NCBI RefSeq assembly: GCF_004331685.1
Contig: NZ_SJSM01000013.1
Location: 62,001 to 126,000, forward strand
Reading direction: 5' to 3'
DNA length: 64,000 nt
DNA from: Pedobacter hiemivivus
GTDB lineage: Bacteria > Bacteroidota > Bacteroidia > Sphingobacteriales > Sphingobacteriaceae
Position 1 is the first letter of the stretch; each line of letters starts with the position of its first letter. The notes beneath the pieces are model-generated. The model was not told the origin of the DNA. It saw only the letters and a program-made list of their open reading frames with translations, and ran no database searches. This document shows, piece by piece, positions 23,827 through 31,776 of the stretch. Both the position numbers and the translations under genes were made by a program.

Positions 23827-24354
23827 ATGAAGGCTGAAGAAAGTGTGATACTTGTTGATGAAAATGACAACGAAATAGGCGTAATGGAGAAAATGGAGGC
23901 ACACATCCAGGGTAAGCGTCATCGGGCATTTTCAATTTTTTTGTTTAATAAAAAAGGGGAGTTGCTGTTACAGAAGCGTGCTGCAGATAAATACCATTCT
24001 GCTGGCAAATGGACAAACACCTGTTGCAGTCACCCTAGACCAGGGGAGGCAACTGAGGATGCCGCAAATAGGCGATTAGGGGAAGAAATGGGGATGGAGG
24101 CTGATATCTCTAAAGCTTTTAGCTTTTTATATGACACCGAAATTATGCCGGGAATTACAGAGCATGAGTACGACCACGTATATATAGGGATAACTGATGT
24201 GCTGCCTGTTCTAAATCCTGCCGAAGCGTCGGCTTATCGGTATGTCTCCATGAAAGATTTAGCTGATGAGTTAAATGCTGAGCCCGATAAATATACCAAA
24301 TGGTTAAAAATTTGTTTCGAAAAAGTGATGGAATGCCATCGTAAAATATTCTAA
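23827..24354 (+). CDS. idi: Isopentenyl-diphosphate delta-isomerase, type I
   Basis: This Nudix-fold enzyme (175 residues from the ATG; an upstream GTG is one codon earlier) interconverts isopentenyl and dimethylallyl diphosphate. It shows ESVILVDENDNEIG at the start, the active-site cysteine motif WTNTCCSHP, the Nudix-like RRLGEEMGMEA segment and the C-terminal Glu/Trp region ending in KYTKWLKI. Length is usual for bacterial type I enzymes. The next gene, fabV, follows by 16 bases, so isoprenoid and fatty-acid genes may be co-transcribed. Confidence 0.95.
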   Translation: MKAEESVILVDENDNEIGVMEKMEAHIQGKRHRAFSIFLFNKKGELLLQKRAADKYHSAGKWTNTCCSHPRPGEATEDAANRRLGEEMGMEADISKAFSFLYDTEIMPGITEHEYDHVYIGITDVLPVLNPAEASAYRYVSMKDLADELNAEPDKYTKWLKICFEKVMECHRKIF

Positions 24355-24370
24355 CTTAAAAAAATACTAT

Positions 24371-25558
24371 ATGATTATTGAACCTAGAATGCGTGGGTTT
24401 ATATGCCTTACAGCGCATCCAGACGGATGTGAACAAAATGTAATCAATCAAATTAATTACGTGAAATCCAAAGGAACCATTGCTGGTCCAAAGAAAGTGC
24501 TGGTTGTTGGTGCTTCTACAGGATTCGGTCTGGCTTCCAGAATCACGAGTGCTTTTGGCGCTGATGCGGCTACGATTGGTGTTTTTTTTGAAAAACCATC
24601 TGCACCTGGTAAACCTGCTTCGCCAGGATGGTATAATAGTGCTGCATTTGAAAAACATGCCCACAAAGCTGGCTTGTATGCTAAAAGTATCAATGGTGAT
24701 GCTTTTTCAGATGAAATTAAACAACAAACGCTTGATTTGATTAAAAATGACCTGGGTCAGGTAGATCTTGTTATTTACAGTTTGGCTTCGCCAAAAAGGT
24801 TGCACCCTAAAACTGGTGTTGTACATAATTCCGTACTAAAACCGATTGGGGACAATGTTTTTACGAATAAGACTGTAGATTTTCATACCGGAGTTGTTTC
24901 AGAGGTTTCGATTTCGCCTGCTAATGAGGAAGAAATAGAAAATACTGTTGCTGTGATGGGCGGTGAAGATTGGGAATTGTGGATTGATGCGTTGAAAGCT
25001 GCCGATTTGCTTGCAGCAGGCGCTACAACGGTAGCTTATTCTTATATAGGTCCTTCATTAACTGAAGCTGTATATAGAAAAGGAACTATTGGTAGGGCTA
25101 AAGATCATTTAGAAGCCACAGCGTTTACCATTACTGATAAATTAAAAGATATCAACGGAAAAGCCTTTGTTTCTGTAAACAAAGCACTCGTTACACAGGC
25201 AAGTTCTGCCATCCCCGTAATTCCACTTTACATTTCATTACTTTATAAGGTGATGAAAGAAAAAGGCATTCATGAAGGTTGCATTGAACAGATTCAACGC
25301 TTGTTTGCGGAAAGATTGTATACTGCTGAGGAAACGCCAATTGATGCAGCTGGAAGAATCCGTATCGACGATTGGGAAATGCGTACTGATGTTCAGGAAA
25401 GGGTAGCTCAATTATGGACAGAAGCCACAGCAGAGACTTTACCGCTTATAGGTGACCTCGCTGGTTATAAAAAAGATTTTTTAAATCTCTTCGGCTTCGA
25501 TGTAGCGGGAATTGATTATAAAAAGGATGTTAATGAAATGGTAGAAATGCCTGCTTAA
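24371..25558 (+). CDS. fabV: Trans-2-enoyl-ACP/CoA reductase
   Basis: FabV is the large (395-residue) short-chain dehydrogenase-like enoyl reductase that completes the fatty-acid elongation cycle and is naturally poorly inhibited by triclosan. The N-terminal MIIEPRMRGFICLTAHPDGC and the nucleotide-binding VVGASTGFGLASR (46-58) are characteristic. The catalytic pair is Tyr235 and Lys244, exactly the Y-X8-K spacing known for FabV, in VYRKGTIGRAKDH. Further motifs are SLASPKRLHPKTG and the C-terminal RIRIDDWEMR. No fabI is seen in the window. A hairpin follows the stop codon. Confidence 0.97.
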   Translation: MIIEPRMRGFICLTAHPDGCEQNVINQINYVKSKGTIAGPKKVLVVGASTGFGLASRITSAFGADAATIGVFFEKPSAPGKPASPGWYNSAAFEKHAHKAGLYAKSINGDAFSDEIKQQTLDLIKNDLGQVDLVIYSLASPKRLHPKTGVVHNSVLKPIGDNVFTNKTVDFHTGVVSEVSISPANEEEIENTVAVMGGEDWELWIDALKAADLLAAGATTVAYSYIGPSLTEAVYRKGTIGRAKDHLEATAFTITDKLKDINGKAFVSVNKALVTQASSAIPVIPLYISLLYKVMKEKGIHEGCIEQIQRLFAERLYTAEETPIDAAGRIRIDDWEMRTDVQERVAQLWTEATAETLPLIGDLAGYKKDFLNLFGFDVAGIDYKKDVNEMVEMPA

Positions 25559-25572
25559 TATGCCGTTTTTAG

Positions 25573-25605
25573 GGCTTTATGGTGTATATTTTACACTATA
25601 AAGCC
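25573..25605 (+). terminator. Hairpin downstream of fabV
   Basis: GGCTTTATGGTGTA and TACACTATAAAGCC form a 14-bp stem with one G-T pair and a 5-base loop. There is no strong T run after it, so it is at best a weak intrinsic terminator. Confidence 0.5.
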
Positions 25606-25650
25606 TTGATAATAAATGCATTTAGATGCGGCGCTTTCAAAGTAATGTAA

Positions 25651-25658
25651 TATTTTTG
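25651..25658 (+). promoter_or_regulatory. -7 promoter element of pyc
   Basis: TATTTTTG matches TAnnTTTG, 19 bases before the chosen pyc ATG. Its position inside the longer possible reading frame argues against the upstream start. Confidence 0.5.
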
Positions 25659-25676
25659 GGCAAAACACTAAAGCCA

Positions 25677-28600
25677 ATGAATATTAAGAAAGTTCTAATT
25701 GCCAACCGGGGTGAAATTGCCATTCGTATAGCGCGCGCTTGTAGCGAATTAAACATTCAGACAGTCGCGATTTATACTTATGAGGATAGGTACTCGTTGC
25801 ATCGGTATAAAGCCGACGAAGCTTATCAGATAGGGGAAGACCATGAACCACTCAAACCTTATCTTGATATAACTGCCATTATTGAAATGGCCAAATACAG
25901 TGAAGCAGATGCCATACATCCAGGCTACGGCTTTTTATCTGAAAATGAAGAATTCGCGAAGAAATGTGCCGAAAATGGAATCATTTTTATCGGTCCAAGA
26001 CCAGATGTGATGTTGGCCCTTGGCGATAAGGTAACCGCAAAAACGGTGGCCAAAAAGGCAGGATTACCCATTATAGAGAGCAACGAAGCGGATTTAACAT
26101 CCATAGAAATTGCACTTGCCGAAGCACAACGAATTGGGTATCCACTGATGATCAAAGCTGCATCAGGTGGCGGTGGCCGGGGTATGCGGATTGTTAGGGA
26201 TGATGAGCAATTAGAAAAGGGCTTTTTTGAAGCCCGTAGTGAAGCAAAAAATGCTTTTGGTGATGATACGGTATTTCTGGAGAAATTTATTGACCGCCCA
26301 AGGCATATCGAGGTACAGATTGTAGCGGACAATCATGGTAAGGTGTTACACCTTTATGAACGTGATTGTTCTGTACAGCGACGTTTTCAAAAGGTTGTAG
26401 AAGTTGCACCTTCTTTAAATTTAACGCAGCAAACCAGAGATAAACTATACCATTACGCTACTTCAATAGCACAGGCGGTAAAATATAATAATGTTGGAAC
26501 GGTAGAGTTTTTAATCGATCAACAGGAAAATATCTATTTTATTGAAGTAAACCCAAGAATCCAGGTCGAGCACACGGTTACTGAAATGATTACCGGTATT
26601 GACTTGATAAAAACTCAACTGTTTGTAGCTGATGGTTATCATCTTTCAGACCCAGAGATTGGTTTAAAGAATCAAGAAAGCATTATGTGCAATGGTTTTG
26701 CGATGCAATGTCGCATTACTACAGAAGATCCTGCTAATGGATTTAAGCCGGATTACGGAACTTTAATTACCTATAGAAATGCTACTGGATTTGGTATCCG
26801 ACTGGATGAGGGCAGTACTTATCCCGGAATGAAGATCAGTCCTTTCTTTGATTCGATGTTGGTAAAAGTGAGTACCAGCGGTGCTACTTTAGAAGATGCT
26901 TCGAGAAAGATGAACCGGGCCCTTCGTGAATTTAGAATCAGAGGGGTTAAAAACAACGTCCAATTTCTTGAGAATCTAATCAACCACCCTACATTTATCA
27001 ATGGTGAAGCTACCGTTAATTTTATACAGGAGCATCCCGAGCTTTTTGAATCTAAGAAGCGATTAGATAGAGGAACAAGGATTTTAACCTATTTGGCTGA
27101 TGTATCTGTAAATGGAAACCCCGACGTGAGGTTTGTAGACGAGAATAAGCGTCTGGAAAAGCCAGAAGTACCAGCCGTAGATCATTATAGTCCATATCCT
27201 AAAGGAACAAAAGATCTTTTAACGGAATTAGGCCCTGAGGGGTTCTCTAAATGGCTTAAAGCTGAAAAGAAGATTCATTATACGGATACGACGTTTAGAG
27301 ATGCACATCAATCCTTATTGGCTACGCGTATGCGTACCTATGATATGCTTAAAGTTGCAGAAGGATTCGCCAAGCATCACCCACAAACCTTCAGCATGGA
27401 GGCATGGGGCGGTGCAACTTTTGACGTGTGTTTAAGGTTTTTACATGAAGACCCATGGAGACGACTGGAGAAACTACGTGAGGCTATGCCTAATATATTG
27501 ATTCAGATGTTAATCAGAGGTTGCAATGGCGTTGGCTATGCTGCTTATCCTGATAATCTGATCGAATCATTTGTAGAGAAAAGCTGGGAAAAAGGTGTAG
27601 ATATCTTCAGGATATTTGATTCGCTAAACTGGATGGAGAACATTGCGCCTTGTATTGAAATGGTACGCAAGAAAACCAAAGGTCTGGCCGAAGGTTCATT
27701 GTGTTATACAGGAGATATATTAGATCCAAAACGAACTAAATATAGTCTGGAGTATTATTTAAAGCTTGCCAAAGACCTGGAAAATGCAGGTAGTCATATT
27801 CTTGGTGTTAAAGATATGTCTGGTTTGCTTAAGCCTTATGCCGCTAAATTATTGATAGAGGCTCTAAAGGATACCGTTAAGATACCAATCCACTTACATA
27901 CCCATGATACATCTTCTTTGCAGCCAGCTACTTATCTGATGGCTATTGAAGCTGGTGTAGATGTAATTGATTGTGCGTTAGGTTCGTTATCAGGTACTAC
28001 TTCGCAACCTAATTTTAATGCGATAGTAGAAATGATGCGCTTCCATGAGCGGGAAAATCCGTATGATCAAGCCTCATTAAATGCTTATTCCAATTACTGG
28101 GAAGCGGTAAGAGAATATTATTATCCGTTTGAATCCGGCTTAAAATCAAGTTCGGCCGAGGTATATCAACATGAAATTCCTGGCGGTCAGTATTCTAATT
28201 TAAAGCCACAAGCTATTGCACTTGGATTGGGAGATCAGTTTGAATTGATTAAACAACGATATGCGGATGTGAATCAGCTTTTTGGTGATATTGTGAAGGT
28301 TACGCCAAGCTCTAAAGTGGTAGGCGATATGGCTCAGTTTATGGTCGCCAATCAAATCACTCCTGAAGACATATTTACGCGTGGAGAGCAACTTTCATTC
28401 CCTGAGTCTGTGGTTTCCTTCTTTATGGGAGAAATTGGCCAGCCTGAAGGTGGTTTTCCTGAAGCACTTCAACGTATTTTATTAAAGGGAAAAACGCCTT
28501 TTACAGATCGTCCGAATAGACACCTGGCTCCGCTTAATTTGGAATTGGAATATGAAGCCTTTAAAAAGGAGTTTGGGGACGACCTAAGTTATACGATGTA

Positions 28601-29120
28601 CCTGGCTTATAAGTTTTATCCTAAAGTGACAACCGATGCCATAAAGACCTTTAGATTATATGGTGATGTTTCTGTTATTCCGACGCGGTATTTCTTTTAT
28701 GGAATGAAGCCCGGAGAGGAGACTACGATTGAGATTGCAAAGGGAAAAACTTTATTGGTTCGGTTACTTTCTATTGGCCCTGCTGATGACAATGGGATGC
28801 GTACCGTATTCTTTAAATTAAATGGGCAAACCAGAGATATTGAAATTCAGGACAGATCGGTTAAAGTTGTTAAACTAGAGAACCGAAAAGTGGATAAGGA
28901 TATTGTAAACCATATTGGCTCACCCTTGCAGGGATTGTTGTCAAAGGTATTTGTTAAAGCCGGCGATCAGGTTAAGAAGAATCAACCCCTTTTTATGATT
29001 GAAGCCATGAAAATGGAATCAAACATCTCTGCAATTGCAGATGGAGTTATAAAATCAATAACACTAAGCGCCGGAACAATGGTAAATACGGATGATTTGG
29101 TACTTGAATTAGCAGATTAG
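25677..29120 (+). CDS. pyc: Pyruvate carboxylase
   Basis: The start was placed at MNIKKVLIANRGEIAIRIAR because the upstream region holds a promoter element. The 1147-residue enzyme converts pyruvate to oxaloacetate with ATP and biotin. Domain order is biotin carboxylase (about 1-450; KAASGGGGRGMR ATP loop, EKFIDRPRHIEVQ, EVNPRIQVEHTVTE), carboxyltransferase (about 540-850; DTTFRDAHQSLLATRMRT, LHTHDTSS) with a PYC_OADA region, and a C-terminal biotinyl domain with the EAMKMES motif. All parts are intact in one polypeptide. It replenishes the TCA cycle. It stands alone and is convergent with the DUF4350 gene. Confidence 0.97.
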   Translation: MNIKKVLIANRGEIAIRIARACSELNIQTVAIYTYEDRYSLHRYKADEAYQIGEDHEPLKPYLDITAIIEMAKYSEADAIHPGYGFLSENEEFAKKCAENGIIFIGPRPDVMLALGDKVTAKTVAKKAGLPIIESNEADLTSIEIALAEAQRIGYPLMIKAASGGGGRGMRIVRDDEQLEKGFFEARSEAKNAFGDDTVFLEKFIDRPRHIEVQIVADNHGKVLHLYERDCSVQRRFQKVVEVAPSLNLTQQTRDKLYHYATSIAQAVKYNNVGTVEFLIDQQENIYFIEVNPRIQVEHTVTEMITGIDLIKTQLFVADGYHLSDPEIGLKNQESIMCNGFAMQCRITTEDPANGFKPDYGTLITYRNATGFGIRLDEGSTYPGMKISPFFDSMLVKVSTSGATLEDASRKMNRALREFRIRGVKNNVQFLENLINHPTFINGEATVNFIQEHPELFESKKRLDRGTRILTYLADVSVNGNPDVRFVDENKRLEKPEVPAVDHYSPYPKGTKDLLTELGPEGFSKWLKAEKKIHYTDTTFRDAHQSLLATRMRTYDMLKVAEGFAKHHPQTFSMEAWGGATFDVCLRFLHEDPWRRLEKLREAMPNILIQMLIRGCNGVGYAAYPDNLIESFVEKSWEKGVDIFRIFDSLNWMENIAPCIEMVRKKTKGLAEGSLCYTGDILDPKRTKYSLEYYLKLAKDLENAGSHILGVKDMSGLLKPYAAKLLIEALKDTVKIPIHLHTHDTSSLQPATYLMAIEAGVDVIDCALGSLSGTTSQPNFNAIVEMMRFHERENPYDQASLNAYSNYWEAVREYYYPFESGLKSSSAEVYQHEIPGGQYSNLKPQAIALGLGDQFELIKQRYADVNQLFGDIVKVTPSSKVVGDMAQFMVANQITPEDIFTRGEQLSFPESVVSFFMGEIGQPEGGFPEALQRILLKGKTPFTDRPNRHLAPLNLELEYEAFKKEFGDDLSYTMYLAYKFYPKVTTDAIKTFRLYGDVSVIPTRYFFYGMKPGEETTIEIAKGKTLLVRLLSIGPADDNGMRTVFFKLNGQTRDIEIQDRSVKVVKLENRKVDKDIVNHIGSPLQGLLSKVFVKAGDQVKKNQPLFMIEAMKMESNISAIADGVIKSITLSAGTMVNTDDLVLELAD

Positions 29121-29129
29121 TAAGGTTTA

Positions 29130-29169
29130 TAAAATGGCTGTTAAAGCGCTTGCTTTTTCAGCCATTTTA
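29130..29169. terminator. Convergent hairpin between pyc and DUF4350 gene
   Basis: TAAAATGGCTG and CAGCCATTTTA form an 11-bp perfect stem with an 18-base loop. The right arm is within the last codons of the minus-strand gene. The flanking A/T runs suit termination in both directions. Confidence 0.6.
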
Positions 29170-29944
29170 CCAATTCAACGGCACCGTTGTAATTCTCGTA
29201 TGTTGCAGGTATACGTGTACCATCTACATACTCATTGTATAACCATGGGTCGCCTACAGCAAATACGGTCCCTTTACCATATTTAGCGGTAGCCATAATC
29301 ACATCATTTTGTTCGGTAATTAAGGCCTTTGCAGGTGGCCTAAGGCTAAGAATAGAAATCTCCTTCAAATAGAAAATTTTGGATGTAGGGAATACTTCAT
29401 TGCCTGCTGGTACATGAACCTCTCCAATTTCAAGTTTTCCATTTTTAACCATATTCCTGCTTTTATTGGTGAAGGTGATTCCAAATTTGCCAGTTAAGTC
29501 GTTTAATTGAACAAGGTTTGTGTTTGAACTGTCGTTGGCAAATATCACCAGCACACCACCAGCTTTTACCCAGTCTGCAATGGCTTTGATATGATCTGGC
29601 GCAATCAGATTGGGGGTAGGACTTTCTTTAAGGTTATCCGGATCAACAATAATGTATACATCGCTTCCTTTTAGGTTCGCGGAAGTAGGGGCTGCATCCA
29701 GGCTTTTAGTTTGAAATCCGGCTTTTTTAAATTCATCGCCCAGCATAGAAAAACCGTTTAATGTTTGATCTTCCCAGGTATAATGGAATCTGTTTTCTTT
29801 TCCTGATTTATCCTTCTTTACTTCATGATTGTAGTAATAATCGAGTAAAACTGTTTTTTCCTGAGCATAATTTTCAGAAATATTTGCTGCAAAACAAATG
29901 AGGAATACTGCAGCACATTTAGGTAATGGATTTTTAAGTTGCAT
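29141..29944 (-). CDS. Secreted DUF4350-like protein
   Basis: The 267-residue protein has a signal peptide (about residues 1-27, ending near NYAQ). A single amidotransferase-like Rossmann domain follows, with ADWVKAGGVLVIFAND (about 126-141) and KYGKGTVFAVGDPWLYNEY (about 220-238). This domain is typically found fused behind GH88/GH105 unsaturated-uronyl hydrolase domains in Bacteroidetes. Here it is alone, without the catalytic barrel. It lies divergent to a hexuronate-type transporter with about 360 bases between them, which fits a role in uronic-acid-containing glycan use. The specific activity is unknown. Confidence 0.7.
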   Translation of the reverse strand: MQLKNPLPKCAAVFLICFAANISENYAQEKTVLLDYYYNHEVKKDKSGKENRFHYTWEDQTLNGFSMLGDEFKKAGFQTKSLDAAPTSANLKGSDVYIIVDPDNLKESPTPNLIAPDHIKAIADWVKAGGVLVIFANDSSNTNLVQLNDLTGKFGITFTNKSRNMVKNGKLEIGEVHVPAGNEVFPTSKIFYLKEISILSLRPPAKALITEQNDVIMATAKYGKGTVFAVGDPWLYNEYVDGTRIPATYENYNGAVELVKWLKKQAL

Positions 29945-30050
29945 GCCTAAATCTATGAAATTATTTTACACATCATTGAGGCCTTTTGTAGAAAAGATAA
30001 TATAGTTTACTCCTTGGCCAAAAGAACATTAAACACGGCTCAACCACGAT

Positions 30051-30069
30051 AACGATTGCGTAAATATTT
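30051..30069 (+). promoter_or_regulatory. Hexuronate-regulon motif, copy A
   Basis: AACGATTGCGTAAATATTT is identical at 18 of 19 positions to a site in the kdgK/SDR divergent promoter. The core ACG-N4-CGT is a short dyad. It lies between the DUF4350 gene and the transporter gene. Confidence 0.55.
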
Positions 30070-30108
30070 TCTAATGAAGAGTGTTTTTACTTATAATTAT
30101 TATGTAGA

Positions 30109-30164
30109 ATTGCTTTCCGCCATGGGCTTTTTAAACGAGAATGGGCCCCTGCTAGGAAAGCAAT
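30109..30164. repeat. Inverted repeat in transporter upstream region
   Basis: ATTGCTTTCC and GGAAAGCAAT are perfect 10-bp arms; the pairing extends to 12 of 13 bases if flanks are included. The arms are 36 bases apart with a G+C-rich centre (GGGCCCC). Confidence 0.55.
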
Positions 30165-30222
30165 ACTTGATACGTAAAGAATTTTTGACACACGTAATTA
30201 CGGGGAATTACATATATTGAGG

Positions 30223-30244
30223 CCTTAAATGATATCATTTAAGG
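30223..30244. promoter_or_regulatory. Perfect 22-bp palindrome, possible operator
   Basis: CCTTAAATGAT is followed directly by its complement ATCATTTAAGG without a loop. It lies 60 bases before the transporter start codon. A spacer-free palindrome of this size is typical of a dimeric regulator site and not of a terminator. Confidence 0.5.
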
Positions 30245-30304
30245 TATTACGAGCTGAAAAAACAAATTATTAATTACACAAAAGTTTAAATAAAACCAGA
30301 TATA

Positions 30305-31744
30305 ATGAACCAAGAAAAAATTGGAAAGTACAGGTGGACAATATGCGCGATGTTATTTTTTGCTACCACGATAAATTATTTGGATCGACAAGTTCTTTCG
30401 CTTACCTGGAAAGAGTTTATTGCTCCAGAGTTTCATTGGACAAATAATGATTATGGTAATATTACTGCACTCTTTTCTATTTTTTATGCAGTATCTATGT
30501 TATTTGCAGGTCGCTTTGTTGACCGTATGGATACCAAGAAAGGTTTTTTATGGGCTATTGGCGTATGGTCTATCGGTGCAGTAATTCATGCATTCTGCGG
30601 AATAGCGACATCAGGTATCCTTACAGGTGAATGGTTTGTAGGATTTGAGGGTGCTAAAGAAGCAATTGGAAAGGTTAGTGATACGTCGCTAATTATCTCA
30701 ACAAGTGTTAGTTTATTCATTTTTGCACGTTTCGTGCTAGCAGTAGGAGAAGCAGGAAATTTTCCGGCAGCAATTAAAGCTACTGCAGAGTATTTCCCAA
30801 AGAAAGACAGAGCATTTTCGACTAGTATTTTCAATGCAGGTGCAACTGTAGGTGCATTAGCAGCACCGCTAACTATTCCTTTTATAGCAGCTGCCTATGG
30901 TTGGGAAATGTCCTTTATCATTATTGGTGCTTTAGGTTTTGTATGGATGGGCTTTTGGATATTTGTTTACCAAAAACCTGAAGTACATCCGAAAGTTAAT
31001 GCTGCTGAACTTGCTTATATCCAGCAAGATATAATTGCAGATAGAAAACTAGTGGATTACGTAGAAGTAAGCACAACTAAAGTGTCATTTAAGGACTGTT
31101 TCAGATATAAACAGACATGGGCGTTTGCGGCAGGTAAATTTATGACAGATGGTGTTTGGTGGTTTTTCCTTTTCTGGATGCCGGCTTATCTAAGCTCTGT
31201 TTATGGTATGGACTCTACACAAAGTGCATTGCCATTGTTTATACTTTACACGATAACCTTGCTTTCGATTATCGGAGGATGGTTACCAACTTATTTTGTA
31301 GAGAAGAAAGGGATGAATCCTTATGCTGGTCGTATGAAATCGATGTTGATATTTGCCTTTTTCCCATTACTAGCTTTATTGGCGCAACCTTTAGGTTATA
31401 TTACTTACTGGATTCCAGTTATCATTATCGGTATTGCAGGAGCAGCGCATCAGGCATGGTCGGCAAACATTTTCTCGACAATAGGTGATATGTTCCCTAA
31501 AAAAGCAATTGCAACTGTAACAGGTATCGGCGGTATGGCCGGTGGAATTGGCGCAATGATCATCAATAAAGGTTCGGGCGTATTATTCGATTATGCAGGT
31601 CAAAATCAAATGGTATTTATGGGCTTTAAAGGTGAAGAAGCAGGTTATTTCATCATCTTCTCTATCTGCGCTGTTTGTTATTTAATTGGCTGGACAATTA
31701 TGAAAACCCTTGTACCCAAATATAGACCGATTACGGATTTATAA
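30305..31744 (+). CDS. MFS transporter, hexuronate (ExuT)-like
   Basis: The 479-residue protein has about 12 hydrophobic helices. The start (KYRWTICAMLFFATTINYLD) and the following RQVLSLTWKEF are characteristic of the anion:cation symporter group of the major facilitator family, which includes ExuT for glucuronate and galacturonate. Further signals are GRFVDRMDTKKGF and RFVLAVGEAGNFPAAIK. About 25 extra residues lie between helices 3 and 4. Substrate is inferred from family and from the uronate genes further downstream and the shared upstream motif. An aldehyde dehydrogenase gene follows by 32 bases, likely in one operon. Confidence 0.85.
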   Translation: MNQEKIGKYRWTICAMLFFATTINYLDRQVLSLTWKEFIAPEFHWTNNDYGNITALFSIFYAVSMLFAGRFVDRMDTKKGFLWAIGVWSIGAVIHAFCGIATSGILTGEWFVGFEGAKEAIGKVSDTSLIISTSVSLFIFARFVLAVGEAGNFPAAIKATAEYFPKKDRAFSTSIFNAGATVGALAAPLTIPFIAAAYGWEMSFIIIGALGFVWMGFWIFVYQKPEVHPKVNAAELAYIQQDIIADRKLVDYVEVSTTKVSFKDCFRYKQTWAFAAGKFMTDGVWWFFLFWMPAYLSSVYGMDSTQSALPLFILYTITLLSIIGGWLPTYFVEKKGMNPYAGRMKSMLIFAFFPLLALLAQPLGYITYWIPVIIIGIAGAAHQAWSANIFSTIGDMFPKKAIATVTGIGGMAGGIGAMIINKGSGVLFDYAGQNQMVFMGFKGEEAGYFIIFSICAVCYLIGWTIMKTLVPKYRPITDL

Positions 31745-31776
31745 CCAATAAATTATACCTAAATTAAATTACCTAA

